From Tunturiibacter empetritectus (GTDB taxonomy: Bacteria; Acidobacteriota; Terriglobia; Terriglobales; Acidobacteriaceae), in NCBI RefSeq assembly GCF_013410875.1, contig NZ_JACCCU010000002.1, positions 62,001-126,000 on the forward strand: a DNA stretch of 64,000 bases, given 5' to 3'. A model generated the notes under the pieces. That model was not told the DNA's origin and did no database searches. It worked only from the letters and a program-made list of their open reading frames with translations. Positions 34,362 through 44,900 of the stretch are shown here, piece after piece (positions within the stretch are counted from its first letter, which is position 1; each line of letters begins with the position of its first letter). Made by a program: the position numbers and the translations under genes.

Positions 34362-35852
34362 ATGAAAGACACGACGCGCCTTCTTTCTAAATTTGGCCTC
34401 AAGCTGGCGTTTTTGTTTTTCTTTGTGTGCACCTGGACGCCACAAAGAGGGCTGACGCAGTGTGCGGGAACGGCGTCAACACCTCAGGCTGCATCGGAGT
34501 GTGCCGCTCACGCCGTTCCGTCGGGAAAAGTTGCAACGCTCGACCCGAAACAGGTCTACACGCTTGCCGAGTTGATCGATATTGCAGAAAGGAATAACCC
34601 GCGGACACGAGTCGTCTGGGAGCAGGCTAAGCAGAAGGCCGAACAGCTTGGCCTCGAGAAGAGCGCCTACTACCCTGTGCTTGCCGGCCTCGCAGTATTC
34701 GCAGACCAGCGAACGATCTCCCCATTTCCTGAGTCGCTACTACCCCGTGGATATTCGACGGTTGAGATCCCCCTGGTGCAGCCCGAGATTACGTTGCAAT
34801 ATCTACTCTTCGACTTCGGCCAACGAGGGGCCAAGGTCGATGGCGCAAGAGCCGAAAAACTAGCCGCCGGCGCCAACTTCATTCAGGCAAATCAGGAGGT
34901 TGCTTTTCAGGTTGCCAGCGAATACTACAAGCTGCTCACGGCTCAGGAACGGCTGCAGGCTACGCAGGAGACGCTGAAGACCGCGCAGACCACCCAGGAT
35001 GCGGCCGAAGATCAGTTGGCAAATGGGCGTTCTACGTTGCCGGACGTGCTCAACGCACGCGCTGAGACCTCACAGGCTGTGTTTGATATGGAGTCTGCCG
35101 ACGGCGATGAAAAGATCTCGCGCGTAACGCTCACCGAGGCGATAGGCGTCGAACCCTCACCAGACATCACCATCGATGCGCAGAAAGATGCGTCGCTCCC
35201 CGAATCGCTTACGCTCTCCATCGATGAACTCATCGAGCGAGCCTTGTCGGATCGCCCGGACCTGATGGCGCAAGCGGCTGAGATTCGCGCGGCTGACGAT
35301 CAGGTGAGGGCCGCCAAAGCGGAGTATCGTCCAAAGATTGTTCTATCGGGATCGGCCGCGCAGACCGCAGTGTGGCCGACAGCGGATAATGGTCAGCTTG
35401 GCTATGCCAACGTAACTACCTGGTCCGCCGAGTTGGGAGTGGAGTGGAAGATCTTCGATGGCGGTGCTCGCAAAAGCGGCGTGGCCATTGCCGAATCAAA
35501 GAAACGCGAGGCACAGGACGTAATGACCGCAAAACACGATCAGGCGACACGCCAGGTTTGGACAGCCTTTATCGCCTTTCGTACTGCGCTGAGAAAGGAG
35601 CAGGCAGCGCTCGCCCTGCTCGACTCCGCAAACACCTCTTATTCCGCTTCGCTCGAAGCGTATCAATATGGAGTAAAAAATTTGATCGATGTGGTCACTG
35701 CCGAAAGACAGTTGGCGCAGGCTCGACTCTCCGGTGTCTCGGCACGATCGCAGCTGCTTCTGGAAGCAGTTGATCTCGAATTTGTAACCGGAAACCTGCT
35801 GCGAACCAAGCCAGCCGCAACGAATTTACATGTACAGGATGGCCAAAAGTGA
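34362..35852 (+). CDS. Outer-membrane efflux protein, TolC family (MdtP-like)
   Basis: 496 residues with signal peptide (GLKLAFLFFFVCTWTPQRG). Two OEP repeats: residues about 65-270 (YTLAELIDIAERNNPRTRVVW) and 280-480 (LSIDELIERALSDRPDLMAQ). First gene of a four-gene run with ytcA, an MdtN-like adaptor and an MdtO-like FUSC protein, the same combination as the E. coli mdtNOP cluster. It overlaps ytcA at its stop. Probably exports aromatic or other small molecules in E. coli fashion; substrate inferred only. Confidence 0.9.
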   Translation: MKDTTRLLSKFGLKLAFLFFFVCTWTPQRGLTQCAGTASTPQAASECAAHAVPSGKVATLDPKQVYTLAELIDIAERNNPRTRVVWEQAKQKAEQLGLEKSAYYPVLAGLAVFADQRTISPFPESLLPRGYSTVEIPLVQPEITLQYLLFDFGQRGAKVDGARAEKLAAGANFIQANQEVAFQVASEYYKLLTAQERLQATQETLKTAQTTQDAAEDQLANGRSTLPDVLNARAETSQAVFDMESADGDEKISRVTLTEAIGVEPSPDITIDAQKDASLPESLTLSIDELIERALSDRPDLMAQAAEIRAADDQVRAAKAEYRPKIVLSGSAAQTAVWPTADNGQLGYANVTTWSAELGVEWKIFDGGARKSGVAIAESKKREAQDVMTAKHDQATRQVWTAFIAFRTALRKEQAALALLDSANTSYSASLEAYQYGVKNLIDVVTAERQLAQARLSGVSARSQLLLEAVDLEFVTGNLLRTKPAATNLHVQDGQK

Positions 35853-36118
35853 TGACCATTAAAAGCAAGCGCCCAGTTTTTCTATTCGCTATGTGTCTAC
35901 TCTGCGCCGGGTGCAACCATGCGCCGTCTATTGATATTATTGGCTCTTTTTTCCCGGTATGGATGCTCTGCCTGTCGATTGCCGTGGTCCTCGCTTTCGT
36001 CGTGCGGTACCTCCTAGCGCGATGGCATCTGGAGTCTGAGGTCGGCCCCGTAGCCCTCTTCTATCCCAGCGTTGTCGTACTGTTTACAAGCCTGCTCTGG
36101 CTGATTTTTTTTCGGTAA
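35852..36118 (+). CDS. ytcA: YtcA-like small membrane lipoprotein
   Basis: 88 residues. Starts at ATG 35852 in a TGATG overlap with the channel gene (a GTG three bases earlier is also possible). The leader has a lipobox-like MCLLCAGC, followed by two further hydrophobic segments (FFPVWMLCLSIAVVLAFVVRYLL and FYPSVVVLFTSLLWLIFF). This matches the YtcA family, which in E. coli sits with mdtN. Role unknown; the tight operon suggests it is part of the efflux complex. Confidence 0.8.
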   Translation: MTIKSKRPVFLFAMCLLCAGCNHAPSIDIIGSFFPVWMLCLSIAVVLAFVVRYLLARWHLESEVGPVALFYPSVVVLFTSLLWLIFFR

Positions 36119-36127
36119 GGAGAACCA

Positions 36128-37327
36128 ATGGATCAGGCAACCGAAGCTCTCGACCGTAAACGAATAGGCCGCAGGATCGCTGTAGGCGTTGTTGCCTCTG
36201 CAATTGTCGCCCTGTTGATTGTTGTCCTGCAAACGGATCGACACCCTCGTACGGATGACGCGAGCGTGAGGGCGAACTACATTCAGATTGCTCCGGAAGT
36301 AAGCGGCAGGCTGGTTGAACTGCCAGTAAAAGACAATGCGTTCGTGAAGAAAGGCGACCTGCTGTTTTTTATCGATTCTCGTCCCTATGAGTATGCCTTG
36401 CAGCAGGCGTTGTCCGATCAGGAGGCGCTGGAGCAGCAGATTATCGACGCGAAACGAAAGATCGCGGCACAAAGTAGCGCCGCCGACGCCGCTCTCGCGG
36501 GTGTACACAGCTCAAGAACCGGTGTCAAAACTGCAGGCAGCAGCATCGATGTCGCGAAGGCCACCGTCTCTCGAGCTCAAGCTTCAGTAGCCGCTGCGGA
36601 GGCGCAACTCAAGCTGGCAACAAATAACCTGCATCGCATTGAACCGCTGCTAAAAAAACAATACGTGACGGTGGAGCAGATCGATCAGGCCAATACCACG
36701 GTATGTGTAGCGCAAGGAAACTATGACGAAGCACAGGCCGCACTCGATCAGTCGCAGGCTCAACTCGCCCAATCGGTCCTGCGTCAACAAGAGGCGGATT
36801 CTGCGGCAATCGAGTCGCAGGCGAAGTTAGGACAGGCGATCCATACGATCGATACAGTGGACACGCTGATGTCCGAGAGGCCCGGGAAGGCTGCGAAGGT
36901 GGACAGCGCGAGACTCGATCTTGAGCGGTGCCGCGTAGTCGCTCCCTTCAATGCCTATGTCACCAACATGAATATCTCCGTGGGAGAGTACGCGCGTCCC
37001 GGCGCCCCCCTGTTCACGCTGATTGACACCCGCACCTGGTGGGTTGTCGCGAACTATCGTGAGTCGAAGGTGAAGAATATCGGCATCGGAGCGCATGTGG
37101 ATGTATATCTGATGGGACACCCTGACCGAAAGTTCAATGGAGTTGTCGAGAGCATAGGATTTGGCGTCTTTCCAGAAGATGGAAGCGTCACTGGCGGACT
37201 ACCCAACATCGAACGCACCTTGAACTGGGTCCATCTCTCCACGCGGTTTCCTGTTCGCGTTCGAGTTCAAGATCCTGATCCCGATTTATTTCGCATAGGC
37301 GCTACCGCAGTAACGGTCGTGAGATAG
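36128..37327 (+). CDS. mdtN: HlyD-family membrane fusion protein (MdtN-like)
   Basis: 399 residues. One N-terminal membrane anchor (VGVVASAIVALLIVVLQ), then the split lipoyl/barrel-sandwich with APEVSGRLVELPVKDNAFVKKGDLLF (read as separate halves around residue 60 and 270) and a long coiled-coil of about 150 residues rich in Ala/Gln. The late VVAPFNAYVTNMNISVGEYA and DVYLMGHPDRKFNGVVESI are typical of EmrA/MdtN. Ends 3 bp before the FUSC gene, so they are co-translated. Confidence 0.9.
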   Translation: MDQATEALDRKRIGRRIAVGVVASAIVALLIVVLQTDRHPRTDDASVRANYIQIAPEVSGRLVELPVKDNAFVKKGDLLFFIDSRPYEYALQQALSDQEALEQQIIDAKRKIAAQSSAADAALAGVHSSRTGVKTAGSSIDVAKATVSRAQASVAAAEAQLKLATNNLHRIEPLLKKQYVTVEQIDQANTTVCVAQGNYDEAQAALDQSQAQLAQSVLRQQEADSAAIESQAKLGQAIHTIDTVDTLMSERPGKAAKVDSARLDLERCRVVAPFNAYVTNMNISVGEYARPGAPLFTLIDTRTWWVVANYRESKVKNIGIGAHVDVYLMGHPDRKFNGVVESIGFGVFPEDGSVTGGLPNIERTLNWVHLSTRFPVRVRVQDPDPDLFRIGATAVTVVR

Positions 37328-37330
37328 CAG

Positions 37331-39406
37331 ATGGTGGAGACATCTTTCTTCGGGACGATCTCGTCTCTGGGGCGAAAGCTCTGGGAGGATCTACAACCCA
37401 CGCCTGGGCGGCTCAACAGCTCTCTTCGTATCGTACTTGCGACCATAATCGCCCTGATCCTCATGCTTGTCTGGCAGATGCCGTCGATCTACATCGGCAT
37501 GTATTTTATCTTCCTCATCGGGCGCGACAGCCCTGCAATTTCTTTTCGAACCGGTCTGATCTCGTTGCTCACCGTTGTAGCCGCAATTGCAGTTGAGCTT
37601 GCGGTTGTCATTCTCAGTGACAACGATCCGATGGCCCGCGTACTGAGCGTCGCAGTCGTTACCTTCATTGCAGGCGTGCTCGTGGCCTCTACCAACTTCC
37701 CGGTTCTCGGATCAACGTGGGGCCTGATCTTCTGTACTGTGATTGGGAATTGGGAGAAGCATGCGCCTGCGGACAGGTTAGTCAAAGGCTCGCTCTGGCT
37801 GATTGCGACGCTTGCAGTCGCGATCGGCGTTTCCGTTCTGGTGGAGTACCTCTTCGGGGATCGCGACCCCGCGAAGAAATTAGAAGCGCAGCGCAAGATC
37901 CGATACCAGGCGCTGGAAAAGATGTTCACCGCTTACGCTCAAGGGGGGACCCCAGAGCAACGATACGCCGCAGCGATTCCCGTCTCTCGCCTCGCGATAG
38001 CTGGCTCAACCGGAATGCTTGAGCTATACAACAAAATTGCGGAACGAGATCTCGATACCGGAACCCTGCCTCCGGGCACGCGCTTGCGCGTCACGATGCT
38101 GGCCCAGATCATGAATGTTTCCGCTGCTTTTGGCCTGCAGAATACTGGGAAAGATAGTCCGGAGCTAAGACGGCGTTGTGGAATTATCGCGGAACAGTGT
38201 CGTGAATTGATCCCGGTTTTCGTTCCAACGATCGAAAAGCGTTTGCGATTCATGCCCGAGAACTCTGTGACATTGCTGGATCGAGTCGAAGCTGCCCTTC
38301 ATGCCCTTCTGACAATGCCTTCCGACGCCGCCGAAATGGGCAACAAAGAGTTGGTTGCGATGCCCGTAAGAAAGGCGCCTTTTTTCATTCCAGATGCGGT
38401 CGGCAGAAACGACACACTCGCATTTGGACTGAAGATTAGCCTCTGCGCGACCCTCTGTTATGTCCTCTATAACGCCGTGAACTGGCCGGGAATTTCAACT
38501 GCAGTGATTACCGTTGTCGTCACCGGCCTGAGTAGCAGCGGTGCGATAAAACAAAAACTTTTCTTCCGTGTCTTGGGTTCGATTGTTGGCGGTCTTATCC
38601 TTGGCCTTGGAGCGATTTCTCTTCTCTTTCCACATATGGATTCGATCACGTCGCTGGTCATACTCATCGGATCGGTTGCCTTTATCTCAGCCTGGACAGC
38701 CGCGGCTCCAAGATTCAATTACGTAGGCTTGCAGATCGCGTTCTCGTTTTACCTTGTGGCGTTTGAAGATTTTAGTGCTCCTACCGAACTCGCGCCCGCA
38801 CGGGACCACCTTATCGGCGTACTCCTCGCACTTCTGGTCATGTGGTTTGTCTTCGACCAGATCTGGCCAGTGCGCACTGTCACAGTCATGCGTCAGAGCC
38901 TCGCAGGCGTTCTCAAAAGCGTTGCGAGTTTCCTCCGTCTCCTCGAAGAACCTGGTCCCGACCGTAAAGATCTGCTTCAACAAGCGGATGCCTTGCGGGA
39001 TCAGGTCGGAAAGTCAGTCGTAGCGCTTCGATCCATGAACGATTCTGTAGATTACGAATTCGGTGTAGACCGGGAGCGCCATGTCCGCTCGAGCCTGATG
39101 ATTCTCAGAACTTCCCTGACGGCTGGAACATTCTTCTGGAATCAGTTCGCAGTTCTCTACAGCGAGAAGGACAAAGACTTTCTCACTGAACCTGACCTCA
39201 TCGAGATGCGCCGAAGGCTAGCGGAGTATATTGATGGGATAGCCGAAGGTGTTGTGAAAAAGACGGTTCCCGTGACAGTCCCAGCAACTACTCTCGTAGC
39301 TCCAGCGATGCTGAATGACCCGCGCTATGGCGAATATTCTCATAATACGATCGCGCGTTTCGAGGAGCTTCAAGCCTTCGCGCTGATGTTAAGCCACGAA
39401 GTCTAA
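37331..39406 (+). CDS. mdtO: FUSC-family inner-membrane protein (MdtO/AaeB-like)
   Basis: 691 residues. Two groups of membrane helices, residues about 30-185 and 370-520 (SLCATLCYVLYNAVNWPGIS, VVVTGLSSSG, LGSIVGGLILGLGAISLL), each followed by a long cytoplasmic helical part. This duplicated layout is that of fusaric-acid-resistance and AaeB/MdtO proteins. Partner of the MdtN-like adaptor just upstream and the TolC channel at 34362. Last gene of the operon; convergent with the GH9 gene after a 67-bp gap. Confidence 0.9.
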   Translation: MVETSFFGTISSLGRKLWEDLQPTPGRLNSSLRIVLATIIALILMLVWQMPSIYIGMYFIFLIGRDSPAISFRTGLISLLTVVAAIAVELAVVILSDNDPMARVLSVAVVTFIAGVLVASTNFPVLGSTWGLIFCTVIGNWEKHAPADRLVKGSLWLIATLAVAIGVSVLVEYLFGDRDPAKKLEAQRKIRYQALEKMFTAYAQGGTPEQRYAAAIPVSRLAIAGSTGMLELYNKIAERDLDTGTLPPGTRLRVTMLAQIMNVSAAFGLQNTGKDSPELRRRCGIIAEQCRELIPVFVPTIEKRLRFMPENSVTLLDRVEAALHALLTMPSDAAEMGNKELVAMPVRKAPFFIPDAVGRNDTLAFGLKISLCATLCYVLYNAVNWPGISTAVITVVVTGLSSSGAIKQKLFFRVLGSIVGGLILGLGAISLLFPHMDSITSLVILIGSVAFISAWTAAAPRFNYVGLQIAFSFYLVAFEDFSAPTELAPARDHLIGVLLALLVMWFVFDQIWPVRTVTVMRQSLAGVLKSVASFLRLLEEPGPDRKDLLQQADALRDQVGKSVVALRSMNDSVDYEFGVDRERHVRSSLMILRTSLTAGTFFWNQFAVLYSEKDKDFLTEPDLIEMRRRLAEYIDGIAEGVVKKTVPVTVPATTLVAPAMLNDPRYGEYSHNTIARFEELQAFALMLSHEV

Positions 39407-39473
39407 CGTTCCTGAAACTCCTTAGCCTTACGATGAAGGGATAGGCATCTACGGCAAACACGGTCCCTCTAGA

Positions 39474-41345
39474 TCAAGAGTGTGGAAGGCTGACGGCATA
39501 TAAGTACCACGCAGCATGGGGAAGCCACTGCTCGGTCCAACGCCAGTCTTCATCCTTGCCCGTCACCGCATATCCCTCGTTGAAGGCGATGCCATCTTCA
39601 TCGCCGGCAGCCGCAGTAATACCGTTGAGGATCGAACCCGGAGCGCTTGTGTACTTGTAGGAATGGAAGAACATATACGGTGCGTTCCCATGACCGCTTC
39701 CCATCAGCATGCTGGCGTCAAACGGATTTCGCCCGAGAATCCAGTGCAACTGGTTCCAGGCATACTCCTGGAGTTGTGACTGGAAGGCTGGGTCGTCAGC
39801 AAAGAACGGAGCTGCCATGCGCGCAGCGGCTGCCAGCGAAGCCAACCGTGCATCTTCGCCCTGCCACCACGGCGCTGCCTCCGTGTCATGTGGAAAGAAG
39901 AACGCAGTGCGGACTCGACCGTCTCCCATCCGCACCAACTGTCTGGCGTATCCAAAAGGATTGTTCACTTCGGCAGTTACAGCTAGCTCGAAACGCAGCG
40001 ATCGTTCCACTGCATCGCGCACACGCCGCTGTGTAGCCGGCGCTGCAACCTGCGCGTATTCGAGCAGGCTAATCACCGGCAGACCCGCATCGGAGGGATG
40101 AAAGTATGGTCGCGAGCCATCATCAGCTCGCCAGAAATCACGACGCCCCTCAGCTGTCGCAAGTCGCTCCATCAGGTGCAATGCTCGATGATCCGCCGTC
40201 AGTCGATAGACGTCTTTCCGAGTTGCGCGATACAACTCAGTAGCCGCCAGCAACGCACAGTAGTCGTCCAGGATGTTCTCCTTTCCATCATTCAGCAACT
40301 CGCGATTGTGCGCATCGAGAAATTGAAACGCCTCCTCTGCCGCACGAAGGTATTCGGCTCGAGGCAGATCCCCATCGAAGGGCATGGTGCTGGCAAGCGC
40401 CAAAGCGGCAATGGCCATGCCTCCTCCCGCGCGAAAGCTCGCTTCGTAAGCGTGTGGTCCCTCAGCAGTCTGTATGCGCTCGGTCGAGTCTGACGCACTC
40501 TTCTTGATCTGCGTTCGCCAGTTCGGGTTGCCGATGACACGATCCTGCGGCAACTTATCTTTTCCCGGAGCGTTGATGCTCTCGAAGAAAGAACCGTCCG
40601 GCCGCTTCATTCGCACCAGAAAATCCGCTCCAAAGAGTCCCTCATCAAGCATTCGCCGCAAGTACTCGCTGAAGTTATCGTCATGCCGTTCTTCGAGAAC
40701 CCGATAGCTCTTCAACAGACTCCAGGCAACCAGCGGCACCTGCTGCGGATTGAAGTAGGAGGTAGGATTTTGATGAGAGAGGTGGATTCCATAGTCCCCG
40801 GTCGCGTCGTACCAGCCGCCATGAACATCGACAAAGCCTGGCTGGCCAGCAGGCAGAGGAAGATGACGATCGGCCCGATCCATCAAGCCGCTCGCACGTT
40901 GTCCTTTGAAGTAGAAGACGATATTAGACAGCGTATTGCGTTCGAGAAGATCGTCATCAATATCGAACGGACAGGATCGTACTTCACCCGCGGCCGACTG
41001 AATCTCAATCGCGTAGTGGCCAACAACCCGCCACGAGGAAAAGTCTGCAGTCCAGAAGACGCGGTCCCCCCACGAATCTACCTGGCCCTTGGGAGCCAGG
41101 CTCCCAGTCGACACGATCTTGCCGCTGACCGTATCGACCAGCGAAAATTTCTCCGGATGATCCCGCCCGGTCGCGACTACGATTGCGCTTTTAGGCGCCC
41201 GAGTCTCATAGCCAACCTGGTCAACCACAACGTTTAGCTGTGCCATCGCCGTCAGAGGGAACACTCCGGCGAAACAACCAGATAAAAGCAATCTCCATGA
41301 ATGTCTAATCTTCCTGCTCCTTGAAAGCTGCGGACGAAACTTCAA
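39474..41345 (-). CDS. Secreted GH9 enzyme with cellulase N-terminal Ig-like domain
   Basis: 623 residues. Signal peptide about residues 15-36 (LLLSGCFAGVFPLTAMAQ). CelD_N Ig-like domain about 37-130 (VDQVGYETRAPKSAIV). The GH9 (alpha/alpha)6 barrel runs from about 150: GGWYDATGDYGIH holds the catalytic-base Asp pair with one inserted Thr, LGRNPFDASMLMGSGHGN is the typical late motif, and the acid Glu is expected in RWTEQWLPHAAW. Divergent from a TonB receptor and close to a GH18 chitinase, so it may be an exo-beta-glucosaminidase-type GH9 as in Vibrio rather than a cellulase. This substrate is an inference from context. Confidence 0.88.
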   Translation of the reverse strand: MKFRPQLSRSRKIRHSWRLLLSGCFAGVFPLTAMAQLNVVVDQVGYETRAPKSAIVVATGRDHPEKFSLVDTVSGKIVSTGSLAPKGQVDSWGDRVFWTADFSSWRVVGHYAIEIQSAAGEVRSCPFDIDDDLLERNTLSNIVFYFKGQRASGLMDRADRHLPLPAGQPGFVDVHGGWYDATGDYGIHLSHQNPTSYFNPQQVPLVAWSLLKSYRVLEERHDDNFSEYLRRMLDEGLFGADFLVRMKRPDGSFFESINAPGKDKLPQDRVIGNPNWRTQIKKSASDSTERIQTAEGPHAYEASFRAGGGMAIAALALASTMPFDGDLPRAEYLRAAEEAFQFLDAHNRELLNDGKENILDDYCALLAATELYRATRKDVYRLTADHRALHLMERLATAEGRRDFWRADDGSRPYFHPSDAGLPVISLLEYAQVAAPATQRRVRDAVERSLRFELAVTAEVNNPFGYARQLVRMGDGRVRTAFFFPHDTEAAPWWQGEDARLASLAAAARMAAPFFADDPAFQSQLQEYAWNQLHWILGRNPFDASMLMGSGHGNAPYMFFHSYKYTSAPGSILNGITAAAGDEDGIAFNEGYAVTGKDEDWRWTEQWLPHAAWYLYAVSLPHS

Positions 41346-41948
41346 ACGGACGGCGAACTGCGATGTAGGGCTTTAGATTTCTCTTGCTCCACCTGTCTGG
41401 ACGACTATACTCATCGACTCATCTCTAAACCAGCAAAAACGCAGTGCCAGGCCAGAAGAATCTGACATTTACCTAGCTGTTGTGCGAAATACGAGATTCA
41501 GTAAAGGGCGTTTTTAGGCATTTGGATTGGGAATCTTCCCGGAAATCTTTGAAACACAAGGCAAACATGCCATACGACAAAGCTCCATTTCGACGATCCC
41601 AGGCCTCCTTTAAAATTTCTCTTGCACTTCAGTACAGTTGTCTATACGATCTGTCATCCGGACATTTCAATTTTTGAACAAATTTCGTTTTCTTGGTTCA
41701 CAGATCAAAACAAGACTCCTGCTTTCTCAGCAAATGCAAGTGGCAGCTTTCACAAGCGATCAAAAGACTGACGAACGCAGCCATTTCATTCCAAAGCGTC
41801 GACCGGTTACGCAATCTGTACCCCTTAAGTCCTGCCCCAATGCAATACATACGGTATTTAGCGACAAGCATGATGGGCCAGAACAAGCCGACCGCGAAAC
41901 CTCGCTTAGGCACAGCAACTCACTCGGAAATTACTTTGGAGGAACGCA
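41346..41948. promoter_or_regulatory. Shared 603-bp regulatory region of the GH9 and TonB-receptor genes
   Basis: No gene. TTGCAC (41622-41627) and TACGAT (41645-41650) with 17-bp spacing form a possible plus-strand promoter. A motif TGTCTNNACGA occurs twice: TGTCTGGACGA at 41394-41404, about 50 bp before the GH9 start, and TGTCTATACGA at 41639-41649, overlapping that promoter. It resembles one half of GntR-family dre sites (TGGTCTAGACCA) used by NagR/DasR. TTTGGAGGAACGCA precedes the receptor ATG. Roles are inferred. Confidence 0.5.
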
Positions 41949-44900
41949 ATGCACAAAGGACTCAAACTCGGCTTCCGTTGTCTTTCAGCGTTAGCGCTGG
42001 TCATCATGACCTGTCTACCAGCGTTCGCACAGACCATTACCGGTTCCATTACTGGTACCGTGACCGATCCAACCGGAGCCGTCGTAGCGGGCGCTAAGGT
42101 AACCGCTACTAACGTCCTGACAGGCGTGGCCACTCCGACCGTGACCAATCCGAGCGGCATCTACTCGCTCCATTTTTTGCAGATCGGTCAGTACAAGGTC
42201 ACCGTTGAATCCACCAGCTTCTCTCCTCAAAGCACGACTGCCTTTTCGCTTGAGGTCGATCAGGAAGCCAGGGTCAACGTAGCGTTAAAAGTCGGGGGAA
42301 CAAACAGCAACGTCATCGTCACAGACACCGCCCCCATCCTAAACACCGAGAACGCAACCACCGGCGACACCATCACAGCGGCAGCAGCGACAGAGTTGCC
42401 TCTGCAGAGCCGCAACTTCTCTTCGCTTACTCTGCTGGTAGCTGGAGCAATATCTCCCAATCCGCAGGCTCTCGATAACGTCGGACGAGGCCAGTACAAT
42501 GGCGGATTCTTCGTCAATGGTAATCGTGAGCAAGGCAACAACTACACCCTCGACGGTGCCGACATCAACGAAGCAATCGACAACTACATCGGCTACAGCC
42601 CCAACGTCGACGCGCTCGGCGAAGTCCGAATCATCACTGGAAATTCAACCGCAGAGTACGGCAACGCAAACGGCGGCCAGGTGGTCATGGTCACCAAAAG
42701 CGGAACGAATCAGTTTCACGGCAACGCCTTCTTCTTCGGCGAGAACCAGAATCTGAATGCGAATACATGGGCTGCAAAACTAACCGGTGCGCCACGCGCT
42801 CCATTCAACCGTGCCATGTTCGGTGGCACTCTCGGCGGTCCCATCTTCAAAGACAAGCTCTTCTTTTTTGTGGACTACCAGGGAGCTCGCCAGCATTTCT
42901 CCACCGTCGAAAACCGAACCGTCGTCTCTGCGGCGGACCGCACGTTGCCCGGCATTACTAATCCCGCAGCAATTTATCTCTTCGCTCACCCAGAGGTTTA
43001 TCCAGAGCCCAATGCTGTAACAAACACGTCCGTAAACTACGTCGGTTCATCGGGCCAGGCCACAGTCAACGATCAGGGCGACGCGAAGATCGACTGGCGC
43101 GCAACCAATCGCGACACGCTCTCTGGCCGCTTCTCCATCGGACGGGAACACGACGGCTTCTCCAAAGTCGCTCTACCTACGGACATCCCCACCAATAGCA
43201 ACGATCCATATACCGGCTTCATCGTGAACTGGACGCATGTCTTCTCTACCAGCATCGTCAATGAAGCGCGTGCGGGTTACGGCCGGACACGTTATATCCA
43301 GACGCCTACCGATGTCTCTGGAAATTGGGGCGTCACCGGCAACGCAAAGCTCGGCATCCCAGGAACCCAGCTCGTCCCCGGGTTCAGCACCCTTGTGATC
43401 GGAGACGGGCCAAACTCCGGCTTTGTCGATGACATCGGTGCACCATCAACCCAGGACGGAAACGGAGCGTACGGCGGAATTGACAGTGACAGCATCGTGA
43501 ATGCGTACACCTACGGCGACAACCTCACCTGGCAGCATGGCAAGCAAACGATAAAGTTCGGTGTGCAGGTCCTGCGCTATCAGGAGAACCGATACTACTC
43601 CGGCAACGACGGCACGTTGGGTTTCTTCAACTTCAACAAGTCGGTCGACGACTTTCTGCATGACAGCGTTACGAACGAGGGCCAGGGCGCTCTAACCGGC
43701 CGCTGGGGTCAGCGTCAGTATCGCGATGCCGCCTTTGTGCAGGATGACTACAAACTCAGCTCCAACCTGACCATCAACCTTGGTCTCCGCTGGGAGTACG
43801 ATCAGCCCTACACCGAAGTCAACAACAAGCAGGCAAACATTAGCCTCACGACTGGCGCAATCACAAATGCTGGCGTCAATGGTGCGCCTCGCGCTCTCTA
43901 CAACGCTTATTGGGCAGGGTTCATGCCAAGGCTCGGCTTCGCCTGGTCGCCAGAGGCGCTCCACGAGAAATTTGTTCTTCGCGGTGGATACGGCATCACG
44001 AACTTCCTCGAAGGAACAGGAGCAAATCTTCGCTTGACTCTCAATCCGCCTTTCTTCGTCGATGCGTCATGCACAGTCGGTCTTCCCTGCGCCAACGGAG
44101 GTCCACTGTCAATCACCCAGGGATTCTATCGGCCAGCTAATCCCTCTGTTTATGCCGGCAACGTTCGCGCATGGCAACCAAATCTGAAGCCAGCTCTCAT
44201 CCAGCAGTTCAACCTCACCTCGGAGTATCAACTGGATAACTTCACCTCGCTCACTGTTGCTTATCTCGGGCAAAATGGTAACCATCTGGTAGACCCGCGG
44301 GAAGGCAACCAGCGCGCCTGCTTTTCCTGCGCTTTACCAATCACGACGTTGTCACTGCTCAACCCGGCACTCAGCCAGATTACAAATATCAGCTACACAG
44401 AGTCCGAAGCTGTCATGAATTACAACTCATTACAGGTAACCGGACGACGTCGCCTTAGCCACGGCCTCGAGTTCCTCGCCAACTGGACCTATAGCAAGGG
44501 ATTGAGCAATAACCTCGGTTACTACGGTGCTAGCGGCGGCGCTGGCGATTCACAGAGTGCCTACTGGCAGGATGCATACAACGGACGCGCCGACTATGGT
44601 CCGGAGTTCTTCGATTCCCGTCACAACATCTCCGTCTCCGGCTACTACGAGTTGCCCTTCGGTCGTGGACGCCAGTTTGCAAGTAGCATCAACCGCTTTG
44701 TAGACGAAGCCATCGGAGGCTGGAAGTTCAGCACTATTATGAGCTTCCATACCGGCTTCCCCATCACCATCAACTCGGACTCCGAATACTCCACTCAGGT
44801 CAATGCTCGGGCCTCTCGTGCCAATCACCTTCGCCCTCTAAAGGTAGTTGGAAGAACTTCGCATAATTGGTTTGGAACGGATCCTTCGGCCATCACCTGT

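Noticed and set aside
39474..41345. Naming the GH9 gene a cellulase
   Set aside because: GH9 includes exo-glucosaminidases and the neighbours are chitin-related, so the narrower name is not supported.
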